From the NCBI GenBank assembly GCA_021790555.1, contig JAJYGY010000155.1, forward strand, positions 1 through 7,360: 7,360 nt of DNA. The letters are read 5' to 3'. Within the stretch, counting starts at the first letter, position 1. Each line of letters begins with the position of its first letter. Under the pieces are notes generated by a model, which was not told the origin of the DNA, searched no databases, and saw nothing but the letters and a program-made list of their open reading frames with translations. A program made the translations under genes and the position numbers. Below are positions 1 to 5,867 of this stretch, piece by piece. The stretch is from a bacterium (GTDB lineage: Bacteria; Oederibacteriota; JAJYGY01).

Positions 1-531
1 CCGACGGCCCCGGCGTCGGCCTCGCCGACGCCGACGGCCACGCCGACGGATTCGCCCAGCGCCACGCCCACGGCCACCCCCACGGCCACCCAGACCGAGA
101 CCTTCAGCCCCACGCCCAGCTTCACGGGCACGCCCACGGCCACCCCCAGCTCCACGGCCACGGACAGCTTCACCGCCACGGTGACCTTCACGGATTCGCC
201 CACGGCCACGCCCACGGCCACGGAATCGGCCACGGCGACTTCCACGGACAGCTTCACGGCCACGCCCACCCTTTCGGGCACCCCGACCCTGACGGTGACC
301 TTCACCCCCACGGAGTCGGCGACACCCACGGCCACGGACACCGCCACCTTCACGGCCACGCCGACGGGGACGCCCACCAGGACGGTGACCGAAACGCCCA
401 CGGCCTCGGCCACGGCGACCCCCACGGCCACGCCCACGGCCAGCCCCACGGTGACGCGGACCTTCACGGCCACGCCGACGGCCACGTCCACCTTCACGGC
501 CAGCCCCTCGCCCACGCCCCAGCCGCCCTTC
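1..531 (+). repeat. Degenerate Thr/Pro-coding minisatellite (PTAT units)
   Basis: The DNA is a run of short degenerate units based on CCCACGGCCACG (Pro-Thr-Ala-Thr), interspersed with units such as ACCTTCACG and GACAGCTTC. It encodes the stalk of the first gene. The unit length varies, and there are no conserved spacers, so it is a coding repeat. Such tracts are prone to slippage and to assembly collapse, so the copy number here may not be exact. Confidence 0.8.
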
Positions 532-1431
532 CAGGTGAGCCTGAGCGTGTACAACAGCGCCGGCGAACTGGTGGCCGTGCTGGTCCAGGACCTGGGCCTG
601 TACCAGGAGCCCACCGGCCTGCAGTCCCAAGGGACCGGGTTCATCCCGGACACGGGCGGGCAAGACCTCCTGCTCATCCAGGGCCCCCAGGCCACCGAGC
701 CCTGGACCGGGGTCGACGCCTCGGGGCAGTACGTGGCCAGCGGCACCTACAACGTGGTGATGCAGAGCCGCGATCCCTTCGGCCACGTCTCCACCTACAC
801 GGCCCAGGTGTCGGTCATCCGCCAGCCCGAGAGCGTGCAGGTGGAAATCTACAACAGCGCCGGGGAACTGGTGCGGCACTTCGACAGCCCGGCCCAGAAC
901 GGGCAGTCCGGTTCGGTGCTGGAACTTTCCGGCACCACGCTGGTGGTGGGGGCCGGCGGGGCCCAGGCCGGGCCCGCGTCCGCTTCGGGGCTGGCCATCC
1001 GCTTCGGCACCGACCCCAAGGACAGCGTCACCTGGGACGGTCTCAACGACCAGGGCCAGCCCGTGCAGAGCGGCACCTACCTGGTGAAGGTCCTGCGCCA
1101 GGAACCCGGCGCCCAGCCCAGCATGCTGGATCAGGCGGTCAGCGTGCTGGACCTCTCCAGCGACCCCCTGCGGGGCGCCAAGGCGGTGCCCAACCCGGCC
1201 CGGCCCGGGGACGGCCAGGTGACGGTCTTCCTTTCCGGCGCTTCGGCTCAGCCAGTGGAAGCCCGGGTTTTCGACCAGGCCGGAGAGCTGGTGGCCAACT
1301 GGACCGCGCCGATGGGAAGCAGCCGGCTGTCGTGGAACCTCGCCGGCCGGCCCTACGCCGCCGGGGTCTACTTCATGGTGTTGAGAACGCAGGGCAAGGA
1401 CAAGGTCCTTAAAGTGGCGGTCATTCGGTGA
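1..1431 (+). CDS. Thr/Pro-rich stalk surface protein with FlgD-type Ig-like modules (5' truncated)
   Basis: The frame is open from the first base, so the true start lies upstream; 476 residues are visible. Residues 1-177 are a low-complexity stalk made of Thr, Pro, Ala, Ser and little else (PTAT-like units). The rest is globular. Three modules each contain a VYNSAGELV-like strand, beginning at bases 547, 847 and 1267, and the first two modules share SGTY before a V-rich strand (bases 739 and 1069). The last about 90 residues (NPARPGDGQ, then AGELV, then AAGVYFMVL and a Lys-rich end) resemble the FlgD Ig-like fold, which is also close to type IX sorting domains. The design suggests an extracellular or cell-surface protein whose C-terminal Ig modules sit on an extended, possibly glycosylated stalk. 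No membrane anchor or LPXTG motif is visible. The specific function is unknown. A GTG codon at 181 lies inside the repeat and is not a credible start. Confidence 0.85.
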   Translation, partial: PTAPASASPTPTATPTDSPSATPTATPTATQTETFSPTPSFTGTPTATPSSTATDSFTATVTFTDSPTATPTATESATATSTDSFTATPTLSGTPTLTVTFTPTESATPTATDTATFTATPTGTPTRTVTETPTASATATPTATPTASPTVTRTFTATPTATSTFTASPSPTPQPPFQVSLSVYNSAGELVAVLVQDLGLYQEPTGLQSQGTGFIPDTGGQDLLLIQGPQATEPWTGVDASGQYVASGTYNVVMQSRDPFGHVSTYTAQVSVIRQPESVQVEIYNSAGELVRHFDSPAQNGQSGSVLELSGTTLVVGAGGAQAGPASASGLAIRFGTDPKDSVTWDGLNDQGQPVQSGTYLVKVLRQEPGAQPSMLDQAVSVLDLSSDPLRGAKAVPNPARPGDGQVTVFLSGASAQPVEARVFDQAGELVANWTAPMGSSRLSWNLAGRPYAAGVYFMVLRTQGKDKVLKVAVIR

Positions 1432-1485
1432 CCTGAAAAGCGCGACTGAAAACAATTGATTTTAAAGGATATCATGGCCATTTTA

Positions 1486-1498
1486 TAATCATCGATTA
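1486..1498. promoter_or_regulatory. Putative TetR operator copy 1 (TAATCATCGATTA)
   Basis: TAATC and GATTA arms flank a 3-base centre. The 13-mer is identical to the one at 1518-1530, 32 bp away (about three helical turns), and lies just upstream of the predicted -35 box. It differs by two bases from the core AATCGACGATT found in front of the TetR gene. Assignment to that regulator is inferred from the shared sequence. Confidence 0.55.
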
Positions 1499-1505
1499 AT
1501 TTTTC

Positions 1506-1534
1506 TTGACTTATAATTAATCATCGATTATTAT
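1506..1534 (+). promoter_or_regulatory. Sigma70-like promoter of the chimeric gene/hydrolase operon
   Basis: TTGACT (1506-1511, five of six to consensus) is followed by a 17-base spacer and TATTAT (1529-1534, five of six). Transcription would start near 1541, about 70 bases ahead of the ATG at 1615. The surrounding A+T-rich island stands out sharply from the GC-rich neighbourhood. A putative operator occupies the spacer and touches the -10 box. Confidence 0.6.
1518..1530. promoter_or_regulatory. Putative TetR operator copy 2, between -35 and -10
   Basis: This second exact copy of TAATCATCGATTA sits in the spacer of the predicted promoter and overlaps the first two bases of its -10 box, a classical place for a repressor to block RNA polymerase. 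Two identical copies about three helical turns apart would put bound dimers on the same face of the DNA. Confidence 0.6.
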
Positions 1535-1577
1535 TCCCGTGTTGGCGGACGAAAAAGGAAAAGCCGGGCGCACAAAA

Positions 1578-1590
1578 AAATCGACGATTA
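1578..1590. promoter_or_regulatory. Putative TetR operator copy 3 in the leader (core AATCGACGATT)
   Basis: The core AATCGACGATT (1579-1589) is a perfect dyad of 5-base arms around one central base. It is identical to the core that overlaps the -10 box of the TetR gene at 4134-4144. It lies downstream of the predicted transcription start and 25 bases before the ATG at 1615, where a bound repressor could act as a roadblock. Confidence 0.6.
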
Positions 1591-1614
1591 ATAACTGCTG
1601 CTTCAGGAGCGCCC

Positions 1615-2505
1615 ATGAAAAAGATCCCAGCCCTTTCCGTGGCCTTGATCCTGGCCCAGGTCCAGGCGGTCCGGGTGATGGCATCGGTCCCCACCCAGGA
1701 AGGATCCAAGCCCGGCCTGAAGCGGTCCTACACGCCGGTTTTTGGATACGACCCAAAGGACGGATTCCTGTACGGAGCCGGGGCCTTCCTTTGCCAGGCC
1801 GGAACCCCGGGTTTCAACCTGGGGATCTACGGAGCCGGCAACTTCAAGGACTTCCAGGGTTGCGCCAACTTCAGCAGCGTCACCCTGGACGATGAGGTGC
1901 GCCGGCAGGGCTGGATCGGCCACGCCCGCCTGCTGGTTGAGAAGTCCTTTGACCTCTATTACGGGGAAGGGAACGACACCCCGCCGGCCAACCCTTTCCG
2001 GGTCAGCCAGAACCACCAGGCCCTCAGCCTTTCGGCACTGAGGAAAACCGGCGCCCATTCCTGGTTCGGTCCCCTGGCCGAGCTGCGTTCCAGGAGGGAG
2101 CTGGGCGCGCGGCGGGTGGACGAGGAGGGCTTCCTCCACCTGACCGACCGGCTTTCGCGCTTCAGCAAGATCGGCGGCGAGATGGTGCCGCACCTGAAGG
2201 TGGAGGAGGCCCTGCGGGAGCACCTGGGCGAGGAGGCCGCCTGCGTGGTGGCGTCGCTGCCGGACGAGCGCAAGGGCGAGCGCCTGGTGGCCCTGCACAC
2301 CCACCCTGCCCTGGGCGCCGAGGAGCTGTGGGACCGCCTCAACCGGGGCGCCCTGCCCAAGCTGTGGATCCCCAAGAAGGACGCCATCCACCGCGTCGAC
2401 GCCATCCCCAGCCTGGGCAGCGGCAAGGTGGACCTGAAGAAGGTGAAGGAGCTGGCGCTGGGGTTGATGGGGGTGGAAAATCAGGCGGCCCTTCCCGGGG
2501 CCTGA
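1615..2505 (+). CDS. Chimeric protein: exported Omp85-like barrel N-terminus fused to acyl-ACP/acyl-CoA synthetase C-terminal domain
   Basis: The ORF is 296 residues with AGGAG five bases before the ATG. Residues 1-24 are a signal peptide. Residues about 36-160 look like the start of an Omp85/surface-antigen barrel (SYTPVFGYDPKDGFLYGAG, then YYGEGNDTP at 115-123). From about residue 162 the sequence becomes the C-terminal lid of an AMP-forming acyl-ACP/acyl-CoA synthetase: VDEEGFLHL, the hinge motif TDRLSRFSKIGGEMV (hinge Asp178), and LGSGKVDLKKV with the A10 lysine at Lys271. The barrel lacks its C-terminal strands, and the ligase lacks its whole ATP- and acyl-binding core. Codon use changes at the join: by hand count about 29 of the first 163 codons end in A or T, against 5 of the last 133. 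The export signal would carry a cytosolic domain outward, so the product is probably non-functional in either original role. An assembly join is an alternative to a genomic deletion. Confidence 0.8.
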   Translation: MKKIPALSVALILAQVQAVRVMASVPTQEGSKPGLKRSYTPVFGYDPKDGFLYGAGAFLCQAGTPGFNLGIYGAGNFKDFQGCANFSSVTLDDEVRRQGWIGHARLLVEKSFDLYYGEGNDTPPANPFRVSQNHQALSLSALRKTGAHSWFGPLAELRSRRELGARRVDEEGFLHLTDRLSRFSKIGGEMVPHLKVEEALREHLGEEAACVVASLPDERKGERLVALHTHPALGAEELWDRLNRGALPKLWIPKKDAIHRVDAIPSLGSGKVDLKKVKELALGLMGVENQAALPGA

Positions 2506-2523
2506 GCGGAAAAGGAGGAAGCC

Positions 2524-3309
2524 ATGCGGCAGGATTTTGTGGGCGGGGAGATCCTCGCCTTTGAAAGCGGGGACGGGGTCCGCCTGGCGGGCCGGCTGCT
2601 GCCGGCCTCGCGGCCGGGGGCGCGCGGGCGCCTGGTGGTGGTCTGCCCGGGCTTCGCCCAGCACAAGGACACGGGCCCCATGCGCCGCGTCAGCGCGATG
2701 CTGCGGCCTTTCGGCGACGTGCTCTGCCTGGACTTCCGCGGCACCGGGGCCAGCCGGGGCCGCTACGGCTTCGGCAACCGCGAGCCCCTGGACCTGCGCG
2801 CCGCGCTGGACTGGGCCCGGCCGCGCTACCGCGAGCGCGTGGTGGCGGGTTTTTCCATGGGCTCGTACATCGCCCTGCGGGCCGCGGCCCAGTGGCCCGG
2901 CCTGGCAAACCGCCTGCTGCTGGTCTCCTGCCCCACGCGCCTGGAGGACGTGCTGATGACCCTGGGCCCCCTGCGCCAGAGCCTGACCATGTTCACGCAC
3001 TGGCCGGCCCTGGGGCTGCGCCTGAAGGGGGGCTCCAACCCCTTCTTCCGCTGGGCCAATCCCCTGGCCCGCAAGCCCCGCGGGGAGGACCTGGCGGCCC
3101 GCCTGAGGGAGCCGGCCTCCTTTTTGGTGGGAGGCCGCGACCAGCTGGTGCTGCCGTCCCTGAGCCGGCGCGTCTTCGAAGCCGCCGGGGCAAGCAGCAC
3201 CTTCGACCAGGTCGCGCAAGGCTACCACGCGGAGTACATCTTCCTGCAACACCCCCAGGCCAGCCTGGCCTGGGTGGAAAGGGAGCTGGAGGCCCGCGGG
3301 CAGGGCTGA
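2524..3309 (+). CDS. Alpha/beta hydrolase (serine hydrolase, esterase/lysophospholipase-like)
   Basis: This cytosolic alpha/beta-hydrolase of 261 residues has no signal peptide. The likely triad is Ser111 in the nucleophile elbow GFSMG, Asp206 in VGGRDQLV and His235 in GYHAEYI. The strand and oxyanion turn LVVVCPGF (37-44) and DFRGTGAS (70-77) are typical of the fold. The natural substrate is not evident; esters or acyl-lipids are plausible. GGAGG at 2514-2518 is five bases before the ATG, and only 18 bases separate it from the upstream stop, so it is probably transcribed with the 1615 gene. Its pairing with an acyl-synthetase C-terminus suggests it was originally the gene after a complete acyl-ACP/acyl-CoA synthetase, which hints at a role in acyl-lipid metabolism. 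All residues expected of the family are present and the length is usual. Confidence 0.85.
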   Translation: MRQDFVGGEILAFESGDGVRLAGRLLPASRPGARGRLVVVCPGFAQHKDTGPMRRVSAMLRPFGDVLCLDFRGTGASRGRYGFGNREPLDLRAALDWARPRYRERVVAGFSMGSYIALRAAAQWPGLANRLLLVSCPTRLEDVLMTLGPLRQSLTMFTHWPALGLRLKGGSNPFFRWANPLARKPRGEDLAARLREPASFLVGGRDQLVLPSLSRRVFEAAGASSTFDQVAQGYHAEYIFLQHPQASLAWVERELEARGQG

Positions 3310-3363
3310 AAGCACGGCTGAAGGGAGGTGGTTTCAGGCGTTGATGGGACAGGTGCGCGCTTC

Positions 3364-3382
3364 AATTGAACAATGTTCAATT
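3364..3382. promoter_or_regulatory. 19-bp palindrome AATTGAACAATGTTCAATT, probable operator
   Basis: Nine-base arms pair perfectly around one central base. The site ends seven bases before the Shine-Dalgarno of the 3400 gene. It overlaps a second perfect palindrome, TTCAATTGAA, at 3361-3370. TetR-family and other dimeric repressors often use odd-centred dyads of this size. The sequence differs from the AATCGACGATT dyads in this window, so another regulator would be expected. A hairpin in the mRNA leader is an alternative reading. No clear -35/-10 pair was found next to it. Confidence 0.55.
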
Positions 3383-3389
3383 CCACTTT

Positions 3390-3394
3390 GGAGG
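3390..3394 (+). promoter_or_regulatory. Ribosome binding site GGAGG fixing the start at 3400
   Basis: GGAGG is five bases before the ATG at 3400. An earlier in-frame ATG at 3373 lies inside the 19-bp palindrome, has no Shine-Dalgarno, and would place nine polar residues in front of the signal peptide. The later start is therefore preferred. Confidence 0.75.
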
Positions 3395-3399
3395 ATTCC

Positions 3400-4056
3400 A
3401 TGAAACCGATACGGATCGCCTTGTTGAGCCTGCTGCCGCTCCTCCTCGCCCTGCCCTGCCTGGTCCGCGCGCAGGGACAGTTCGCGCCGCGGGATTATCC
3501 TGAATACGGCGCTCCGGTGCCGCCGCCACCGCCGGCTTACGCTCCCGCGGCGCCCTATGCCTCGCGGGTCCGCCGGCCCCGGCCCACGGCCACGCCCGAC
3601 GACGAGGCCCCGGTCAGCGCCGTGGACTTCGGCGGGCCCCGCGTGGGCGTGGCCTACCTGACCGGCGCGGTGGCGGATTCCTACGTCAATTCGCTCAACG
3701 CCAGCAGCCCGGCCATGGCCCTGTTCGGCTGGCAGATGGAGTGGGACTGGAGGCCGGTGCGCAACAGCGACGCCTTCGTCATGGAGTTCATCCCCATGGT
3801 GGGCGGCCTGGACCAGGGCCTGTGCATCCCCAGCGCCTCCTACCTGGTGGGCATGCGCGACGGAAGGATGTGGGAATTCGGCGCCGGCCCCAGCTGGGCG
3901 CCGGGAGGCCTGGCCTACACCGTGGCCCTGGGCCACACCTTCGTGGCCGGCGGCATCCGCGTGCCCCTGGACGTCTCCTACCGCTTCTCCAAGGGCGGAG
4001 GCAACCTGGGCCTGACCCTGGGCTTCAACATCTTCAACAACCTGGGGTTGTTTTGA
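3400..4056 (+). CDS. Exported protein, probable small outer-membrane beta-barrel
   Basis: The protein has 218 residues. Residues 1-24 form a signal peptide (Lys/Arg start, Leu-rich core, VRA before Gln25). A Pro-rich, low-complexity linker follows (about 33-52, including PVPPPPP), then a basic patch and an acidic patch. From about residue 75 the chain alternates aromatic and hydrophobic residues with Gly, Ser and Asp (GVAYLTGAV, FGWQMEWDW, WEFGAGPSW, YTVALGHTF, NLGLTLGFNIFNN). It ends in Phe, as expected for transmembrane beta strands and the BamA-recognition end of outer-membrane proteins. No named family is recognised. The gene stands alone between the hydrolase and the TetR gene, and the palindrome before it suggests its own control. 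Function is unknown; a structural or porin-like envelope protein is a reasonable guess. Confidence 0.75.
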   Translation: MKPIRIALLSLLPLLLALPCLVRAQGQFAPRDYPEYGAPVPPPPPAYAPAAPYASRVRRPRPTATPDDEAPVSAVDFGGPRVGVAYLTGAVADSYVNSLNASSPAMALFGWQMEWDWRPVRNSDAFVMEFIPMVGGLDQGLCIPSASYLVGMRDGRMWEFGAGPSWAPGGLAYTVALGHTFVAGGIRVPLDVSYRFSKGGGNLGLTLGFNIFNNLGLF

Positions 4057-4097
4057 TCCCCCGCGCCCTGTCCGATTCCGGAGAAAGGGGGGTGCAA

Positions 4098-4108
4098 TTT
4101 CGGCGATT
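4098..4108. promoter_or_regulatory. Degenerate second dyad upstream of the TetR promoter
   Basis: TTTCGGCGATT matches the core AATCGACGATT at eight of eleven bases, with an intact CGATT half-site. It lies 36 bases upstream of the good copy and next to the predicted -35. It may be a weak auxiliary site or coincidence. Confidence 0.25.
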
Positions 4109-4136
4109 TTGAATGAAAATCCACGCGGGAAATAAT
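4109..4136 (+). promoter_or_regulatory. Putative promoter of the TetR gene
   Basis: TTGAAT (4109-4114, four of six to consensus) is followed by a 16-base spacer and AATAAT (4131-4136, five of six). Transcription would begin near 4143. This rules out the earlier in-frame ATG at 4113 and supports the start at 4185. Confidence 0.45.
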
Positions 4137-4144
4137 CGACGATT
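4134..4144. promoter_or_regulatory. Putative TetR autoregulatory operator AATCGACGATT
   Basis: This perfect odd-centred dyad overlaps the predicted -10 box of the TetR gene. It is identical over 11 bases to the site in the leader of the 1615 gene. TetR repressors commonly bind their own promoter, so this is the most likely recognition sequence of the 4185 product. Confidence 0.6.
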
Positions 4145-4147
4145 TTT

Positions 4148-4161
4148 TGCCACGCGTGGCA
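4148..4161. promoter_or_regulatory. 14-bp perfect palindrome TGCCACGCGTGGCA in the TetR leader
   Basis: The palindrome starts four bases after the predicted operator and lies 23 bases before the ATG at 4185. The half-site CCACGCG also occurs at 4121-4127, 29 bases upstream, inside the promoter spacer. It could be a second regulator's site or a short RNA hairpin. Confidence 0.4.
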
Positions 4162-4184
4162 CCCCCTTCTCCGGGTTGGAAAAC

Positions 4185-4787
4185 ATGGGCAGGCGCAGCG
4201 AACACAGCATGGACCAGATCCGGGAGATGGCCCTGGACGCGGCCGAGAAGATCGTGGACGAGGAGGGCATCGACACCCTCAGCACCCGGCGCATCGCGGC
4301 CAAGATGGGCTACACCTCGGGCACGCTCTACATGGTCTTCCGCAACCTGGACGACCTGGTGCTGAAGCTGAACCAGCGCACCTTCCTGCGGATGTACGAG
4401 GCGCTGAGCGCCGCGGCCGCCATCCCGGCCGAGCCCAGGGAGAGCGTGCGCCACATCTCGCGGGCCTACATCGACTTCGGCCAGAAGCACTTCCGCCGCT
4501 GGGAGCTGATCTTCCAGCGGCACTGGCCGGCCAGCTTCGTCTACCCTTCCTGGTACCAGGCCGAGATCGGCAGGTGCTTCCACGTGGTGGAGGAGGCCCT
4601 GGGGCGCCTGCTGAAGGGGAAGGTGCCCGACGCCTCCATCCCCCTGGCCACGCGCTCGCTGTGGTGCTCCATGCACGGCATCCACGCCCTGCACGGTTCG
4701 GGCCGCCTGGCCCGCCTGGGCATCAGCGGCCTCAACGAGCTGGTGGACTACCAGGTGGACGTCTTTTTGAAGGGCGTGGCGCCCTGA
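4185..4787 (+). CDS. TetR/AcrR-family transcriptional repressor with WHG-type C-terminal domain
   Basis: The product is a 200-residue one-component regulator. The N-terminal TetR DNA-binding domain spans about residues 9-60, with the helix-turn-helix in LSTRRIAAKMGYTSGTLYMVF (32-52). The C-terminal ligand and dimer domain carries the WHG signature: Trp160, His164 and Gly165 in LWCSMHGI. The inducer is unknown; hydrophobic or acyl ligands are common in the wider family. The start at 4185 gives a normal family length. An ATG at 4113 would add 24 atypical residues and would place the predicted operator and -10 box inside the gene. The ribosome binding site is weak (TTGGA). Sequence-identical dyads at its own promoter and at 1579-1589 suggest autoregulation and control of the 1615-3309 operon. 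Confidence 0.88.
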   Translation: MGRRSEHSMDQIREMALDAAEKIVDEEGIDTLSTRRIAAKMGYTSGTLYMVFRNLDDLVLKLNQRTFLRMYEALSAAAAIPAEPRESVRHISRAYIDFGQKHFRRWELIFQRHWPASFVYPSWYQAEIGRCFHVVEEALGRLLKGKVPDASIPLATRSLWCSMHGIHALHGSGRLARLGISGLNELVDYQVDVFLKGVAP

Positions 4788-4884
4788 GGCCGTGGGCAAG
4801 AAAGCGGGACTTGCGGGCGGGGAAAACGGAGGCAAAACGGCCGGCGTGGCGTTAAAGTGGCCGTCCATGGAAGCCGCCATTCTC

Positions 4885-4894
4885 AAGGAGGAGG
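4885..4894 (+). promoter_or_regulatory. Strong ribosome binding site AAGGAGGAGG fixing the start at 4896
   Basis: This near-perfect anti-16S match lies directly ahead of the ATG at 4896, whose product begins MEYTRLGRTGLKVS, the classic aldo/keto reductase N-terminus. An upstream in-frame GTG at 4857 would add 13 residues with no family resemblance. Confidence 0.8.
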
Positions 4895-4895
4895 C

Positions 4896-5867
4896 ATGGA
4901 ATACACGCGTTTGGGACGCACCGGGCTGAAGGTCAGCCGGCTTTGCCTGGGCACCATGAACTGGCCCTGGCTGACCCCGGAGGAGGAGGCCTTCCGCGTC
5001 ATGGACCGCGCCCTGGAGGTGGGCGTCAATTTCTTCGACACGGCCAACGTGTACGGCGGGAAGAAGGGCGAGGGCCTGACCGAGCGGGTGCTGGGGCGCT
5101 GGTTCGGCCAGGGCGGGGGAAGGCGCGACAAGGTGGTGCTGGCCACCAAGGTCTACGGGAACATGGGGGACTGGCCCAACCAGTCGCGGCTTTCGGCCCT
5201 GCACATCCGCCGGGCCTGCGAGGACAGCCTGCGCCGCCTGGGCACCGACCACATCGACCTCTACCAGATGCACCACGTGGACCGCGACGCCCCCTGGGAC
5301 GAGGTGTGGCAGGCCATGCAGCAGCTGGTGCAGGCCGGCAAGGTGCTGTACGTGGGGTCGTCCAACTTCGCCGGCTGGCACATCGCCCAGGCCAACGAGG
5401 CGGCCAGAAGCCGGCATTTCCTGGGCCTGGTGTGCGAGCAGACCCGCTACAGCCTGCTGTGCCGCGAGCCCGAGCTGGAGGTCGTCCCGGCCTGCCTGGC
5501 CTACGGCGTGGGCTTGATCCCCTGGGGGCCCCTGGCCGGCGGGGTGCTGGCCGGCGGAGCCTCGCGCGCCCGGGCCGGAAGGAGGGGCGACGGAAACGCC
5601 GCGGCCTACTACAAGAAGCACGCCGCCCAGGTGAAGGCCTACGAGGCCTGGTGCGCCCGGCGCCGGCTCGACCCGGCCCAGGTGGCGCTGGCCTGGCTGC
5701 TGCACCAGCCGGCCGTCACCGCGCCCATCATCGGGCCGCGCACGGTGGGGCAGGTGGATTCGGCCCTGGGCGCCCTGAAGGTGAAGCTGAACGCCGCGGC
5801 GCTGAAGGAGCTGGATTCGATCTGCCCGGGTCCGGGCGGCCCGGCGCCGGAGGCCTACGCCTGGTGA
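4896..5867 (+). CDS. Aldo/keto reductase, NADPH-dependent oxidoreductase
   Basis: The protein has 323 residues, the usual length for the family, and is a cytosolic (beta/alpha)8 barrel. The catalytic tetrad is visible: Asp48 and Tyr53 in FFDTANVYGG, Lys85 in VLATKVYG and His126 in LYQMHHVD. Cofactor-binding stretches are GSSNF, IPWGPLAGGVLAGG and, near the C-terminus, IIGPRTVGQVDSAL, which is typical of enzymes that prefer NADPH. The substrate cannot be told from the sequence; aldehydes, ketones or sugar derivatives are usual. It lies 108 bases after the TetR gene on the same strand with its own strong ribosome binding site. Whether it shares the TetR transcript is unclear. It converges on the membrane protein encoded at 5889-6527, with a 21-base gap. 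Confidence 0.92.
   Translation: MEYTRLGRTGLKVSRLCLGTMNWPWLTPEEEAFRVMDRALEVGVNFFDTANVYGGKKGEGLTERVLGRWFGQGGGRRDKVVLATKVYGNMGDWPNQSRLSALHIRRACEDSLRRLGTDHIDLYQMHHVDRDAPWDEVWQAMQQLVQAGKVLYVGSSNFAGWHIAQANEAARSRHFLGLVCEQTRYSLLCREPELEVVPACLAYGVGLIPWGPLAGGVLAGGASRARAGRRGDGNAAAYYKKHAAQVKAYEAWCARRRLDPAQVALAWLLHQPAVTAPIIGPRTVGQVDSALGALKVKLNAAALKELDSICPGPGGPAPEAYAW

Noticed and set aside
1..531. Tandem repeats at the window start as a possible CRISPR array
   Set aside because: The units are short, degenerate and without regular unique spacers, and they stay in one reading frame that encodes Thr/Pro repeats.
1432..1485. Rho-independent terminator after the stalk-protein gene
   Set aside because: No stable GC hairpin followed by a T-run is visible; the stretch is simply A+T-rich and contains only an imperfect dyad around CAATTG.
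1603..3315. 570-codon open frame on the minus strand opposite the chimeric gene and hydrolase
   Set aside because: It is rich in Gln, Ala, Gly and His with no recognisable domain, as expected for the antisense of GC3-rich genes; the plus-strand frames carry clear motifs.
4113..4184. Earlier ATG for the TetR protein at 4113
   Set aside because: It has no Shine-Dalgarno, lies inside the predicted promoter and upstream of the operator, and adds residues not typical of TetR N-termini.
3978..5705. 575-codon open frame on the minus strand opposite the TetR and aldo/keto reductase genes
   Set aside because: It spans two well-supported plus-strand genes and their intergenic gap, and its composition is typical of a shadow frame.
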